Assembly (NCBI RefSeq): GCF_937877005.1
Contig: NZ_CALEFV010000274.1
Coordinates: 1 to 36,917 of the forward strand
DNA: 36,917 nt
Direction of reading: 5' to 3'
Origin: an uncultured Fibrobacter sp.
GTDB lineage: Bacteria; Fibrobacterota; Fibrobacteria; Fibrobacterales; Fibrobacteraceae
Positions within the stretch are counted from its first letter, which is position 1; every line of letters begins with the position of its first letter. This document shows, piece after piece, positions 1 through 7,950 of the stretch. The notes under the pieces were generated by a model. It saw only the letters and a list, made by a program, of their open reading frames with translations. It was not told the origin of the DNA and did no database searches. Position numbers and translations under genes: made by a program.

Positions 1-282
1 CTTTGCAATTACGTTACCGTCATTATCCCACGATTTTGCAAAGCAACCGTTCTCATCCTGGCTTTGTAGTGCAAAATCGCAGGTGGAAAAATCGATGTGC
101 TTCTTGTCCTGGTAATGGCATCCGCAGTAGAGTGTTTCCTGCAGGTCCCCGTAATAAACCCTGCGCAGTTGCTTGCTCGCGTCGCGGTAATTATAATGCT
201 GCGGAGCTGCCTCGGGATTGACTCTAGCCCATGCAATGGATGCAATTACTGCTAAAAGTAAGATGGAACCGAAATTTTTCAT
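1..282 (-). CDS. Endonuclease I family nuclease (EndA/Dns-like), N-terminal part only
   Basis: The reading frame starts at the ATG at 282 and is open to the window edge, giving 94 residues with no stop. The protein opens with a Sec-type signal peptide (MKNFGSILLLAVIASIAWA). The segment ETLYCGCHYQDKKHIDFSTC matches the start of mature bacterial endonuclease I (E. coli EndA has [20 protein letters not shown] at the same place), including the paired cysteines. Members are secreted or periplasmic non-specific nucleases. The catalytic His/Asn core lies further downstream and is outside the window, so activity cannot be judged. It is divergent from folC, with a possible -10 (TATATTCG on this strand, 309-316). 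The family match rests on a short region; confidence in the gene is higher than in the family. Confidence 0.75.
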   Translation of the reverse strand, partial: MKNFGSILLLAVIASIAWARVNPEAAPQHYNYRDASKQLRRVYYGDLQETLYCGCHYQDKKHIDFSTCDFALQSQDENGCFAKSWDNDGNVIAK

Positions 283-308
283 ATAGAAAACCATATAATA
301 ATCTATAG

Positions 309-346
309 CGAATATAGATAAATTTAAACGCTTATATCTATATTTG
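309..346. promoter_or_regulatory. Divergent promoter region between the nuclease gene and folC
   Basis: The 69-bp AT-rich gap holds two -10-like motifs, one per strand: TATATTCG on the minus strand (309-316) and TATATTTG on the plus strand (339-346). Neither has a convincing TTG -35 element at 17 bp. The plus motif ends 5 bp before the folC ATG at 352, implying a very short or absent leader. Confidence 0.4.
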
Positions 347-351
347 TGTCC

Positions 352-1641
352 ATGCAATCACCGGGTATGGATTATCTGAATTCTCGGCTCATGTTTGGCA
401 TGGTGCCGGGGCTGGAATCAACAAGAAAACTATGTGCCGCTCTAGGCAATCCCGAACGGAATTTCAGGACAATCCACATAGTAGGTACTAACGGCAAGGG
501 ATCCACCAGTTATTATTTAGCGGGAATTCTGCAGGTGCACGGATTCAAGACGGGCTTGTTTACAAGCCCCCATCTGGTGAATCTTCGCGAGCGTATCCGG
601 ATAGATGATGCCCCTATCGGCGAAAATGATCTAGAACGCCTGCTGCTTTGCGTGCGTGATGCCGCTGCAGTGGCAAGGGTAGAGCCGACTTTTTTTGAAG
701 TCCTGACCCTAGTGTCGTTCCTCTATTTTGCGGAACAGGGTGTAGATGTTGTTGCGATGGAAGCGGGAATGGGAGGGCGTCTTGATAGTACGGCGGTGGC
801 CTGTGGCAATATCGCAGTCCTTACGAGTATAGGTCTTGAACATACCGAAATTCTTGGTCCTACCGAAAGTGCCATTCTCAAGGAAAAAATGGCCGTGATG
901 GAAGCAGGTTTGCAGAATCGTAAAACATTTATTGTTGGCGGTCTTTCCGAAAATCTACTTGCCGAGGCTCGCCAGATTGCTGCTTCGCGCAATGCCGATT
1001 GTCTTGTCCCGAAAATTCGTGATGATGTAGAGCTTCCGAACCTGGGTCGCCATTATATTGAAAATGCGAGTCTTTCGCTTGTGGCTGCAGAACGCTTTAT
1101 AAATGAATGCGGTCGGTGCGTCTATAATGATTCGCTGGCCCTTTCGGTTCTCAGGACTCGTTCGTGGGTGGGACGCATGCAGCAGCTAATCGATGTCGAA
1201 GGAAATGTGCGCTACATTCTGGATGGCGCTCATAATTCGCATGCGGTCAGGAGACTTGTTGAATCCTTGGCCTGCTACTATCCTGGGTGCAAGTTTCACT
1301 GCATCTTTGGCGCCTTGAAAGACAAGGATGTCGATGAAATGCTTAGACTCATGTCCCCTTTCGTGAGCCATTGGCATATTACTAGGACTCCTTACCCGCG
1401 CTTTCGCGAATTGGATGACTTGCGTGCACAACTACAGAAATTGAATCTCCCTGTGACGAGCGAAGGCGTGCTCACGCGATCGTATCTAGATGAAGTCTCG
1501 GATAGCAACAAGGAAAAACTCCCTGTGCTGGTGACAGGGAGCCTCTATATGATTGGTGAAACGGTCCAGGCGTTAAAAAATGACTTTGAAAGCCTTTCGT
1601 TCTTTCGTGGACTAGAGCCCACAACCAATGAACACCGTTAA
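352..1641 (+). CDS. folC: Bifunctional dihydrofolate synthase / folylpolyglutamate synthase
   Basis: FolC ligates glutamate to dihydropteroate and extends folate polyglutamate tails, using ATP, in the cytoplasm. The 429-residue length is normal. Mur-ligase-fold motifs are clear and in order: P-loop GTNGKGS (about residues 45-51), the folate-loop region TSPHLVNLRERI, EAGMGGRLDST, LGPTESAILKEKMAV, the second-domain DGAHN, and FGALKDKD. A GTG at 346 is in frame but lies inside the TATATTTG promoter motif, so ATG 352 (or ATG 367, just before YLNSR) is more likely; no Shine-Dalgarno is visible for either. The stop at 1639-1641 directly abuts the stop of the convergent lipoprotein gene, leaving no room for a separate terminator. 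Confidence 0.95.
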   Translation: MQSPGMDYLNSRLMFGMVPGLESTRKLCAALGNPERNFRTIHIVGTNGKGSTSYYLAGILQVHGFKTGLFTSPHLVNLRERIRIDDAPIGENDLERLLLCVRDAAAVARVEPTFFEVLTLVSFLYFAEQGVDVVAMEAGMGGRLDSTAVACGNIAVLTSIGLEHTEILGPTESAILKEKMAVMEAGLQNRKTFIVGGLSENLLAEARQIAASRNADCLVPKIRDDVELPNLGRHYIENASLSLVAAERFINECGRCVYNDSLALSVLRTRSWVGRMQQLIDVEGNVRYILDGAHNSHAVRRLVESLACYYPGCKFHCIFGALKDKDVDEMLRLMSPFVSHWHITRTPYPRFRELDDLRAQLQKLNLPVTSEGVLTRSYLDEVSDSNKEKLPVLVTGSLYMIGETVQALKNDFESLSFFRGLEPTTNEHR

Positions 1642-2193
1642 TTACCTTGTTTCTGCATCGATTTCGGCGTAGGCCTTATTCGCTGCAGTACGAATCTTGT
1701 TTTTCATTTCTTCGGTTGCCGCATCGGTATCCTGCAAGGATTTCAGGTATTCTTCAACCAGGCTGGCATCTAGGGTCATGATTCCATAAATCTTGAATTG
1801 TCCGTCTTCGGTGGTTTCGACTTTGACATCGGTGAGGGTCGCGCCATTTAGGCGAGTGTCCACGATGGCTTTCGATGCGCTTTGGAAATGTTCTGCGATA
1901 TCGCCGCTGACTTCTTCCTTGAAATTTTTGGATAGAGCCTTGAGCTGTATGTCAATTTCTTTGGCGAGGTCCACGCGTGCGTTCTGGTCCGCCTTTTCCA
2001 TGGCAATTTGTTCGTCTTTGGAAATGCCGATGCCAATTCCTGCCGGGATATGGTCCTTCTTGATATAGTTGGTCTTCTTGAGCTGCATTTCTACAAGCAG
2101 GTCGGCGGATTTTTCTTGCGGCGTGCCGGCACAACCGGTGAACATCCCTGCGGCTAGGGCGATAGAGGCAAGGGCGAGCATGATTTTTTTCAT
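1642..2193 (-). CDS. LPP20-family lipoprotein
   Basis: A 183-residue exported lipoprotein. The signal peptide ends in the lipobox MFTGC with the lipidated cysteine at residue 21. The middle resembles the LPP20 family (named after the Helicobacter pylori LPP20 antigen): GIGIGISKDEQIAMEKAD followed by NARVDLAKEI. The rest is charged and predicted mainly helical. The function of the family is not established. The start at 2193 is supported by AAGGAG just upstream and by the signal peptide; a longer in-frame start at 2229 would lie inside the promoter. The gene is transcribed alone from a recognisable promoter (2220-2248) and converges on folC with adjacent stops. Confidence 0.85.
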   Translation of the reverse strand: MKKIMLALASIALAAGMFTGCAGTPQEKSADLLVEMQLKKTNYIKKDHIPAGIGIGISKDEQIAMEKADQNARVDLAKEIDIQLKALSKNFKEEVSGDIAEHFQSASKAIVDTRLNGATLTDVKVETTEDGQFKIYGIMTLDASLVEEYLKSLQDTDAATEEMKNKIRTAANKAYAEIDAETR

Positions 2194-2219
2194 CGTTTCT
2201 CCTTTTATTCTGTTAGAAT

Positions 2220-2248
2220 AATCTATCACATTTTCATTTCATCGTCAA
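2220..2248 (-). promoter_or_regulatory. Sigma-70-type promoter of the LPP20 lipoprotein gene
   Basis: On the minus strand TTGACG (2243-2248), a 17-bp spacer and TAGATT (2220-2225) form a near-consensus -35/-10 pair. The predicted start near 2213 gives a leader of about 20 nt containing the AAGGAG ribosome-binding site. Confidence 0.65.
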
Positions 2249-2290
2249 TAGATTTTGTCCTGAAATCGACAATAATGTATAAAAAGGCTC

Positions 2291-2324
2291 CTTTTTAATA
2301 AAAGCCATCCCTATTGGGGATGGC
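2291..2324 (-). terminator. Intrinsic terminator after the aconitase gene
   Basis: Perfect 8-bp stem GCCATCCC/GGGATGGC (2304-2311 with 2317-2324) and a 5-nt loop, followed on the minus strand by TTTTATT. It lies 24 bp past the aconitase stop. A second small palindrome (AAAAAGG-CT-CCTTTTT) follows immediately at 2281-2296. Confidence 0.8.
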
Positions 2325-2347
2325 GCTTTAGCTATATAGAAGCCTTT

Positions 2348-4621
2348 TTACTTGTTGTTCGCGCGGATGAGGTTGAGGGCGGAACCCGCCTTGAACCATG
2401 CCCACTGCTGTTCGTTGTAGGTGTGGCTGAGGGCGATGTTGTCCACAGAGCCATCCTTGTGGTGGGCGACGAGGGTGAACTCGGAACCCGGGGCGAACTT
2501 GGTGAGGCCAACGATGTCGAACACGTCCTGTTCCTGGATCTTGTCGTAGTCGGCGGCGTTCTTGAAGGTGAGGGCGAGCATGCCCTGCTTCTTGAGGTTC
2601 GTCTCGTGGATGCGGGCGAAGCTCTTCACGATCACGGCCTTCACGCCGAGGAAGCGCGGTTCCATGGCGGCGTGTTCGCGGCTGGAGCCTTCGCCGTAGT
2701 TTTCGTCACCGATGACGATGGAGCCCGTGCCCTTGGCCTTGTAAATCTTCGCAAGTTCCGGGACTTCCTTGTATTCACCGCACTGGCAGAGAACCTTGTT
2801 CGTTTCGCCGTTGAAGGCGTTCACGGCGCCGATGAGCATGTTGTTCGAAATGTTTTCGAGGTGACCGCGGTAGTTGAGCCACGGGCCGGCCATGGAAATG
2901 TGGTCGGTGGTGCACTTGCCCTTGGCCTTGATGAGGAGCGGGGCACCGGCGATGTCCTTGCCGTCCCAGGCGGCGAACGGAGCGAGAGCCTGCAAACGCT
3001 TGCTTTCGGGGTTGATGGAAACGGTAATCTTGGAACCGTCTTCTGCCGGAGCCTGGTAGCCGGCATCCTTGACTTCGAAACCCTTCGGCGGAAGTTCGCA
3101 CTGTTCCGGCGGGTCGAGCTTCACGGCCTTGCCCTCATTGTTCACGAGGGTGTCGGTCATCGGGTTGAAGCGGATGTCGCCGCTGAGTGCTGCAATCACG
3201 GCCATGAGCGGGGAGGCAACGAATGCGTGTGTGTTCGGGTTTCCGTCGGCGCGTTTCGCGAAGTTGCGGTTAAAGCTGTGGACGATGGTGTTGAGTTCCT
3301 TCTTGTCGGCTCCGGCACGGTCCCAGCGGCCAATGCAAGGACCGCAGGCGTTCGTCATGATGGTGGCACCGAACTGCTTGAACAAGTCGATGAGGCCGTC
3401 GCGTTCGGCGGTGTAGCGCACCTGTTCGCTCCCCGGGTTGATGAGGAGCGGGCACTTCGGGCTGAGTCCCTTCGCGAGGGCCTGCTTGATCATGTTCGCG
3501 GCCATGAACAGGTCTTCGTAGCTGGAGTTCGTGCAGCTACCGATGAGGGCGGCGCTTACGACCGGCGTAGATTCCGGCTTGGTTTCGGTGGCCTTGAGGC
3601 TTTCTGCCATGTCGGTCACGGCGTAGGCGCGGTCCGGGCTGAACGGGCCGTTGAAGTGCGGCACGAGCGTGTTCAAGTCGATTTCGATGACGCGGTCAAA
3701 GTACTTTTCCGGATTTGCTTCGACTTCGGGGTCGGCCTTGAGGTGTTCTGCAATCTTGTCGGCGGCGGCGGCAACGTCGGCGCGGCCGGTGACCTTGAGG
3801 TAGCGGCTCATGGAATCGTCGTAGCTGAAGGTAGAACATGTTGCGCCCACTTCGGCACCCATGTTCGCAATCGTCGCCTTGCCGGTGGCGGAGAGGCTAC
3901 GAGCGCCTTCGCCGAAGTATTCGATAATGGCGTTGGTGCCGCCCTTCACGGTGAGGATGCCTGCGAGCTTGAGGATGATGTCTTTGGCGGTTGCGAAGCC
4001 CTGGAGCTTGCCGGTGAGCTTCACGCCGATCATCTTCGGGTACTTGAGTTCCCACGGGAGGCCGACCATCGCGTCAACAGCGTCTGCACCGCCCACGCCA
4101 ATCGCGAGCATGCCGAGGCCGCCGGCGTTCACGGTGTGGGAGTCGGTACCGATCATCATTCCGCCCGGGAAGGCGTAGTTTTCGAGCACCACCTGGTGGA
4201 TGATGCCTGCACCCGGGAGCCAGCAGTCAATGCCGTACTTGGCGGAGACGGACTGGAGAAAATCGTAAACTTCCTTGCTTTCTTCCTTCGCGCGGGGGAG
4301 GTCCTTTTCGACACCTTCGCGAGCGATAATCAAATGGTCGCAGTGCACGGAGCTGGGCACTGCCACGCGGGCCTTACCGGCGGTGGTGAACTGCAAAAGG
4401 GCCATCTGGGCGGTAGCGTCCTGCATGGCCACGCGGTCCGGGTGGAATTCGGCAAAATCCTTGCCGCGCTCGTAAGTCCTGTTCTCGGCGCCATCGATCA
4501 GGTGGCTGTAGATAATCTTTTCGGCGAGGGTGAGCGGACGGCCCAGCTGCTTGCGGGCAGCTTCAACGCGGGCTGGAATGCGGGCATAGACGCCCTGGAT
4601 CATGTCGAAATTGAAAAGCAT
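2348..4621 (-). CDS. acn: Aconitate hydratase, mitochondrial type
   Basis: Interconverts citrate and isocitrate through cis-aconitate in the TCA cycle. The 757-residue length and motif order match the mitochondrial-type aconitases found in eukaryotes and several bacterial phyla rather than AcnB. All three 4Fe-4S ligands are present: Cys363 in GSCTNSS and Cys426/Cys429 in NACGPCIGRW. HCDHL, IGTDSHT (about 157-163) and GEGSSREHA in the C-terminal swivel domain are also intact. The start at 4621 has AAAGAGA upstream. It follows the GH3 gene on the same strand with a 56-bp gap containing a possible -10 (TATTTTTG, 4656-4663), so it may have its own promoter. A long antisense frame opposite it is a codon-bias artefact. 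Confidence 0.96.
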   Translation of the reverse strand: MLFNFDMIQGVYARIPARVEAARKQLGRPLTLAEKIIYSHLIDGAENRTYERGKDFAEFHPDRVAMQDATAQMALLQFTTAGKARVAVPSSVHCDHLIIAREGVEKDLPRAKEESKEVYDFLQSVSAKYGIDCWLPGAGIIHQVVLENYAFPGGMMIGTDSHTVNAGGLGMLAIGVGGADAVDAMVGLPWELKYPKMIGVKLTGKLQGFATAKDIILKLAGILTVKGGTNAIIEYFGEGARSLSATGKATIANMGAEVGATCSTFSYDDSMSRYLKVTGRADVAAAADKIAEHLKADPEVEANPEKYFDRVIEIDLNTLVPHFNGPFSPDRAYAVTDMAESLKATETKPESTPVVSAALIGSCTNSSYEDLFMAANMIKQALAKGLSPKCPLLINPGSEQVRYTAERDGLIDLFKQFGATIMTNACGPCIGRWDRAGADKKELNTIVHSFNRNFAKRADGNPNTHAFVASPLMAVIAALSGDIRFNPMTDTLVNNEGKAVKLDPPEQCELPPKGFEVKDAGYQAPAEDGSKITVSINPESKRLQALAPFAAWDGKDIAGAPLLIKAKGKCTTDHISMAGPWLNYRGHLENISNNMLIGAVNAFNGETNKVLCQCGEYKEVPELAKIYKAKGTGSIVIGDENYGEGSSREHAAMEPRFLGVKAVIVKSFARIHETNLKKQGMLALTFKNAADYDKIQEQDVFDIVGLTKFAPGSEFTLVAHHKDGSVDNIALSHTYNEQQWAWFKAGSALNLIRANNK

Positions 4622-4655
4622 AGTCTCTTTGGGTTATAGGTTGAATTTTCGGGCA

Positions 4656-4663
4656 CAAAAATA
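4656..4663 (-). promoter_or_regulatory. Possible -10 element for acn
   Basis: TATTTTTG on the minus strand, matching the TAnnTTTG pattern seen before many genes in this window. No good -35 is visible, so this is tentative. Confidence 0.3.
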
Positions 4664-4677
4664 GAAAAATCTGCTGT

Positions 4678-5847
4678 TTATTTTAGGGCGAGAATCCGCT
4701 TGACGCTTTCATCGATGCGGGATTCCTTTATTTCGCCTTTTTCGACCGCCTTGACCACGGCATCGAACACCTGGGTGAATTCTCTGGAGCAGAGCACCAC
4801 GTCCACACCCGCCTGGATAGACTTGATGGCGGCTTCGGCGTTGCCGAACTGCGTGGTGATGGCACCCATGTCCATGGCGTCGGTCACGATGATGCCCTTG
4901 AAACCGAGTTCACCGCGGAGCTTTTCCTGCAAAATGACGGGTGAAAGTGTTGCAGGCAAGTCGTTGCCGGTAATCTTCGGGGCGGCGATATGTGCGGTCA
5001 TGATCATCTGGGCGCCCGCCTTGATGCCCGCCTTGAACGGAATCATTTCGCACTGGAGCATTTCTTTCCAGGTCTTGTTCGTTTCGGCGTAACCGGAATG
5101 CGTGTCGGTCTTTACGTCGCCGTGACCGGGGAAGTGCTTGAGCGTACCAATGACTCCTGCAGAATCAAGACCGTTCAGGTAGCTTACCACAAATTCGGCT
5201 GCGGTCTCGGGATCGTTCGAGAAGGCTCGTTCCCCGATGATAATGTTTTCAGGATTCGTGTTGACGTCGGCGACCGGGGCGTAGTCGATGTCAAAACCGT
5301 ATTTCTTCACATAACTTCCGATGGTGAATGCGGCCTTGTAGGCTTCGTCCGGGTCGCCGCTTTTGGCAATGGCAGCCATGCTTTCGTACTTGGGAACGTC
5401 GAAGTTCCCGTTGTTCGCAATGCGAGCAACGCGGCCACCCTCCTCGTCGATAGCAAGGAGGGGTGAACCGTTCAGTTCCCTAATGTCGGCAATGAATTCG
5501 CTGAGTTGATCTTCGTCTACGATGTTGTGGGCGTAAAGGATCATGCCGCCGATGGGGTAGTCCTTGTTGACGGCGAGCATGGTCTTGTTTACTTGCTGCA
5601 GCTTGTAATCCGGAAGCTCGGCGTATTCGCTCCAGTGGATGCTCGTATCGAGTGCCTCGGGGCGCACGAAGAACATTTGCCCTACCTTCTCGCGAATAGT
5701 CATCTTGCTTATGTCGAGAGCGGAGGCTTCCGGATTGTCTTCGGAAGCGGAGCTGCTTGAATCGTCACCGCAGGCGGCTAGAAATGCAAGCGATAGTGTT
5801 GCTAAAGCTTTTGTCGCAAAGTTCCAGGAAAAATTTTTTCTTTTCAT
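4678..5847 (-). CDS. Glycoside hydrolase family 3 lipoprotein (NagZ-like beta-N-acetylhexosaminidase)
   Basis: A 389-residue lipoprotein: signal peptide with lipobox FLAAC (Cys26), a short Ser/Glu-rich linker, then one GH3 TIM barrel from about residue 45. NagZ-type signatures are present: DEEGGRVAR (134-142), KHFPGHGDVKTDTH (237-250, carrying the Asp/His acid-base pair) and IVTDAMDMGAI with the nucleophile Asp323. NagZ enzymes remove N-acetylglucosamine from muropeptides in wall recycling. The lipidation signal implies action at the periplasmic face of a membrane, unlike cytoplasmic E. coli NagZ. A role on dietary or chitin-type glycans cannot be excluded. The start at 5847 has a weak GGAA site and a TAAATTTG motif 8 bp upstream. 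The gene lies between cobW and acn on the same strand. Confidence 0.9.
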   Translation of the reverse strand: MKRKNFSWNFATKALATLSLAFLAACGDDSSSSASEDNPEASALDISKMTIREKVGQMFFVRPEALDTSIHWSEYAELPDYKLQQVNKTMLAVNKDYPIGGMILYAHNIVDEDQLSEFIADIRELNGSPLLAIDEEGGRVARIANNGNFDVPKYESMAAIAKSGDPDEAYKAAFTIGSYVKKYGFDIDYAPVADVNTNPENIIIGERAFSNDPETAAEFVVSYLNGLDSAGVIGTLKHFPGHGDVKTDTHSGYAETNKTWKEMLQCEMIPFKAGIKAGAQMIMTAHIAAPKITGNDLPATLSPVILQEKLRGELGFKGIIVTDAMDMGAITTQFGNAEAAIKSIQAGVDVVLCSREFTQVFDAVVKAVEKGEIKESRIDESVKRILALK

Positions 5848-5855
5848 GATAATTC

Positions 5856-5863
5856 CAAATTTA
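5856..5863 (-). promoter_or_regulatory. Possible -10 element for the GH3 lipoprotein gene
   Basis: TAAATTTG on the minus strand, 8 bp before the start codon and just past the terminator hairpin of the upstream gene. No -35 hexamer is seen; the position where one would fall is inside the hairpin. Confidence 0.3.
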
Positions 5864-5864
5864 T

Positions 5865-5897
5865 TGAAAAAAGCGCCAACTCGGGGATGACGCTTTG
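5865..5897 (-). terminator. Intrinsic terminator after the CobW-type GTPase gene
   Basis: On the minus strand AAAGCGTCA pairs with TTGGCGCTTT (one G-U pair), followed by TTTTTT. It ends only 17 bp before the GH3 start codon. Confidence 0.75.
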
Positions 5898-5921
5898 ATT
5901 TATTAAAAAGAAGCAGACTCC

Positions 5922-7217
5922 TTACTCACCTAAGCAGGAATCCATCGCGGCGATAATTTTCTTTTTGTCCATGTGCTGGCCAATGAAGACAAGGCGAATA
6001 ATGCGGTCGCCGTACTTTTCGTCCCACACCTTAAGCAAGTCTGGATTTTCGCGCAGGATTCGCTTCTGTTCGGCTTCGCTTTCGCTAGCGAACCAAGGTC
6101 CGAAATTCTGGGCAGAAGCCTGCTTACCTGCCTGTTCGAACAGGTAGCTGTTGTCGCGTTCGTCTTCGAACCACACGAGACCCTTGGTGCGGATAATGCT
6201 AGTCGGGTAGTCGTCAAGCAACACTTCAAAGCGTTCACGAATCAGCGGGCGGCGGCGTTCGTACACGAACGTGCTGATACCGTATTCGTCACCATGCGGA
6301 TGATCCTTGTCGTGGTGGTGGCCGCAGTGGCACACGCCGTGTTCGTGGTCGCAGTGGCTGTGATCTTCATGATCGTGGTCGTCATGGTCGTGGTGATGAT
6401 GTTCGTGTTCGTCATGATCGTCATCATCGTGATCATGGTGGTGCTCATGCTCGTCGTGGTCGTCTTCGTCTTCGGGCGACGTTTCTTTCATGAGTTCCTT
6501 GGCCCAGGCGGCGGAGTTGCCGACCTTTTCGAAGTCGAATTGCTTGGTGTCCAAGATATCCTTCATTTCGACCTTGCCGTAATTCGTCTCAATCATCTTG
6601 GCGTCGGGCTGCAGCGCACGTACCACGGCCTTCACGTGTTCAAGGTCGGTTTTAGACAAACTATCAACCTTGTTCATCACGATGGTGTTGCAGAATTCAA
6701 TCTGCTGGATGAGCAGGTTGGCGATGTCTTCTTCTTCGAGATCCTTGTCGAGCAATTTCTGTCCGCCGGCGAATTCGTCGGCGAGGCGTGCTACGTCCAC
6801 CACGGACACGATGTTGTCCAGGTGGCAGGGGAGTGGGCGGCCGTCGCGGCTCTGCAACTGGGCACCGGCCATGCAAATGGTCTGTGCGATAGGAATGGGT
6901 TCGCAAATGCCGCTGGCTTCGATCAAAATGTAGTCGAACTTGTTCATTTCCAACAGTTCGGCAATTTGTTCCAAAAGGTCGGTCTTCAGGGAGCAGCAAA
7001 TGCAGCCGTTGGACAGAGGAACGACCTTTCCGGAATCTTCCTTGGTGATGTTTCCGCCCTTTTCGATAAGAGTCTGGTCGATGTTCACTTCACCGATGTC
7101 GTTTACGATCACGGCGACATGGTAACCTTGCTGGTTGTTGAGAACAAAATTGAGAAGGGTAGTTTTTCCGGCTCCGAGGTAACCGGTGAGCAGTGTAATA
7201 GGTACTGACTTTTTCAT
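5922..7217 (-). CDS. CobW/G3E-family GTPase metallochaperone with His-rich loop
   Basis: A 431-residue cytoplasmic P-loop GTPase of the COG0523 group, thought to deliver metal (often zinc) to client proteins. Walker A is GYLGAGKTT (12-20). The family's CxCC metal site GCICC covers Cys72/74/75 and the base-recognition motif NKVD is at 182-185. Between the GTPase and C-terminal domains, residues about 252-309 are an insert rich in His and Asp with extra cysteines (SHCDHEHGVCHCGH), a plausible metal buffer. The C-terminal CobW domain follows (TFVYERRRPLIRERFE, GLVWFEDERD). The start at 7217 precedes a canonical N-terminus (KKSVPITLLTG). A TATTTTTA motif lies at 7225-7232 and a terminator-like hairpin at 7254-7288. 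I see no obvious Zur box. The metal specificity is inferred. Confidence 0.9.
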   Translation of the reverse strand: MKKSVPITLLTGYLGAGKTTLLNFVLNNQQGYHVAVIVNDIGEVNIDQTLIEKGGNITKEDSGKVVPLSNGCICCSLKTDLLEQIAELLEMNKFDYILIEASGICEPIPIAQTICMAGAQLQSRDGRPLPCHLDNIVSVVDVARLADEFAGGQKLLDKDLEEEDIANLLIQQIEFCNTIVMNKVDSLSKTDLEHVKAVVRALQPDAKMIETNYGKVEMKDILDTKQFDFEKVGNSAAWAKELMKETSPEDEDDHDEHEHHHDHDDDDHDEHEHHHHDHDDHDHEDHSHCDHEHGVCHCGHHHDKDHPHGDEYGISTFVYERRRPLIRERFEVLLDDYPTSIIRTKGLVWFEDERDNSYLFEQAGKQASAQNFGPWFASESEAEQKRILRENPDLLKVWDEKYGDRIIRLVFIGQHMDKKKIIAAMDSCLGE

Positions 7218-7253
7218 GGTGGCGTAAAAATAGAAAAAAAAGGTTGTTTAGGC

Positions 7254-7288
7254 AAAAAAACTGGCCCAGCAGAGCTGGACCAGTTTTT
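7254..7288. terminator. Bidirectional intrinsic terminator hairpin upstream of the CobW-type gene
   Basis: ACTGGCCCAGC (7260-7270) pairs with GCTGGACCAGT (7274-7284) with one mismatch and a 3-nt loop. A run of T follows on both strands. It lies between two divergent genes, so it terminates no known gene and may end a small RNA or act as an attenuator for the CobW-type gene. Confidence 0.75.
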
Positions 7289-7335
7289 TGGGGGTTAGGA
7301 GGAGAACAAAGAGTTCTTGAAAATTAAGATAGAAT
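7256..7335 (-). ncRNA. Candidate small RNA ending at the 7254-7288 terminator
   Basis: On the minus strand a TATCTTAAT element is followed by TTGTTCTCCTCCTAACCCCC and then the hairpin and T-run. The CCTCCT is a perfect anti-Shine-Dalgarno sequence in a C-rich single-stranded context, typical of regulatory RNA seed regions. No open frame explains it. The 5' end is a guess. Confidence 0.25.
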
Positions 7336-7466
7336 TTTTTTTGACGAAAAACGCCTTTTTTGAACGGAATTTTTGTTTTTTTGCTAAAAAATCACTTCAA
7401 AAGTCCTTGGCGGGACATTTTGTTCCGCTATTTTTCTGTTAAATTTAGGTCAAATATGGAGAAAGT

Positions 7467-7880
7467 ATGAATTGCAGGATTTTAATGCGTTTCGTGGGGG
7501 TGGCTGAGGATCTTTCGGCAATTTATGATGCCCTTACTGAACAGTATCCAGAAATGGATTTGCCGAGTGAGGACTCCGGTGACTGGTACTCTGTCGATGA
7601 TATCATGATGGACGAGTACGAATGTCGCTACGAAGAGCTCCCCGAAGGCGAACTCATGGCAATGGACGGTTCCGTGCTGGTGGACGATGAACTTCCCGAG
7701 GATTATTTTTCGGAGCTGATGGAGCGCTTTGAACGCGTTTTCGGTGCGTTCAAGTGGTCGTCCCTGGATGTTGGCGTAGGTTGTGGAACTAGCGATGGCT
7801 GGGGAGAGTTCATTCCGGACTATGCCGACAACTATTCCGACGAAGCTAACGAAATCTCCGAAGCTGTTTTGGGATTTTAG
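7467..7880 (+). CDS. Acidic hypothetical protein
   Basis: A 137-residue protein, strongly acidic and without a signal peptide or membrane segment, hence probably cytoplasmic. I recognise no family. The N-terminus (MNCRILMRFVGVAEDLSAIYDAL) looks like an alpha/beta domain start. The C-terminal half has aromatic and glycine-rich segments (FKWSSLDVGVGCGTSDGWGE). The start at ATG 7467 has GGAGA at a good distance, and a TAAATTTA motif lies at 7440-7447. Coding character is good. It is monocistronic and divergent from the CobW-type gene. It could be lineage-specific. Confidence 0.75.
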   Translation: MNCRILMRFVGVAEDLSAIYDALTEQYPEMDLPSEDSGDWYSVDDIMMDEYECRYEELPEGELMAMDGSVLVDDELPEDYFSELMERFERVFGAFKWSSLDVGVGCGTSDGWGEFIPDYADNYSDEANEISEAVLGF

Positions 7881-7920
7881 TTGACAATTAGATGCTTCAA
7901 TAAAGCTGTTGTTTTATGTG

Positions 7921-7950
7921 CAAATAAAAACGCCTGGCATTAACCAGGCG
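7921..7950 (-). terminator. Intrinsic terminator downstream of ilvBN and the 95-nt units
   Basis: On the minus strand CGCCTGG (7-bp perfect stem) with loop TTAATG, then TTTTTATTTG. It sits about 260 bp past the ilvN stop, so the ilvBN message probably includes the two structured units as its 3' tail. Confidence 0.75.

Noticed and set aside
2423..4639. 738-codon open frame antisense to aconitase
   Set aside because: It mirrors the whole aconitase gene. The translation is low-complexity and lacks any family motif, as expected from strong third-position GC bias on the other strand.
6330..6345. TGGCAC word in the CobW gene as a sigma-54 promoter
   Set aside because: No TTGC at the required spacing, and it is inside a His-rich coding repeat.
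5973..7208. 411-codon open frame antisense to the CobW gene
   Set aside because: The Val/Met-rich stretch is the antisense of the His/Asp codons; not a membrane protein.
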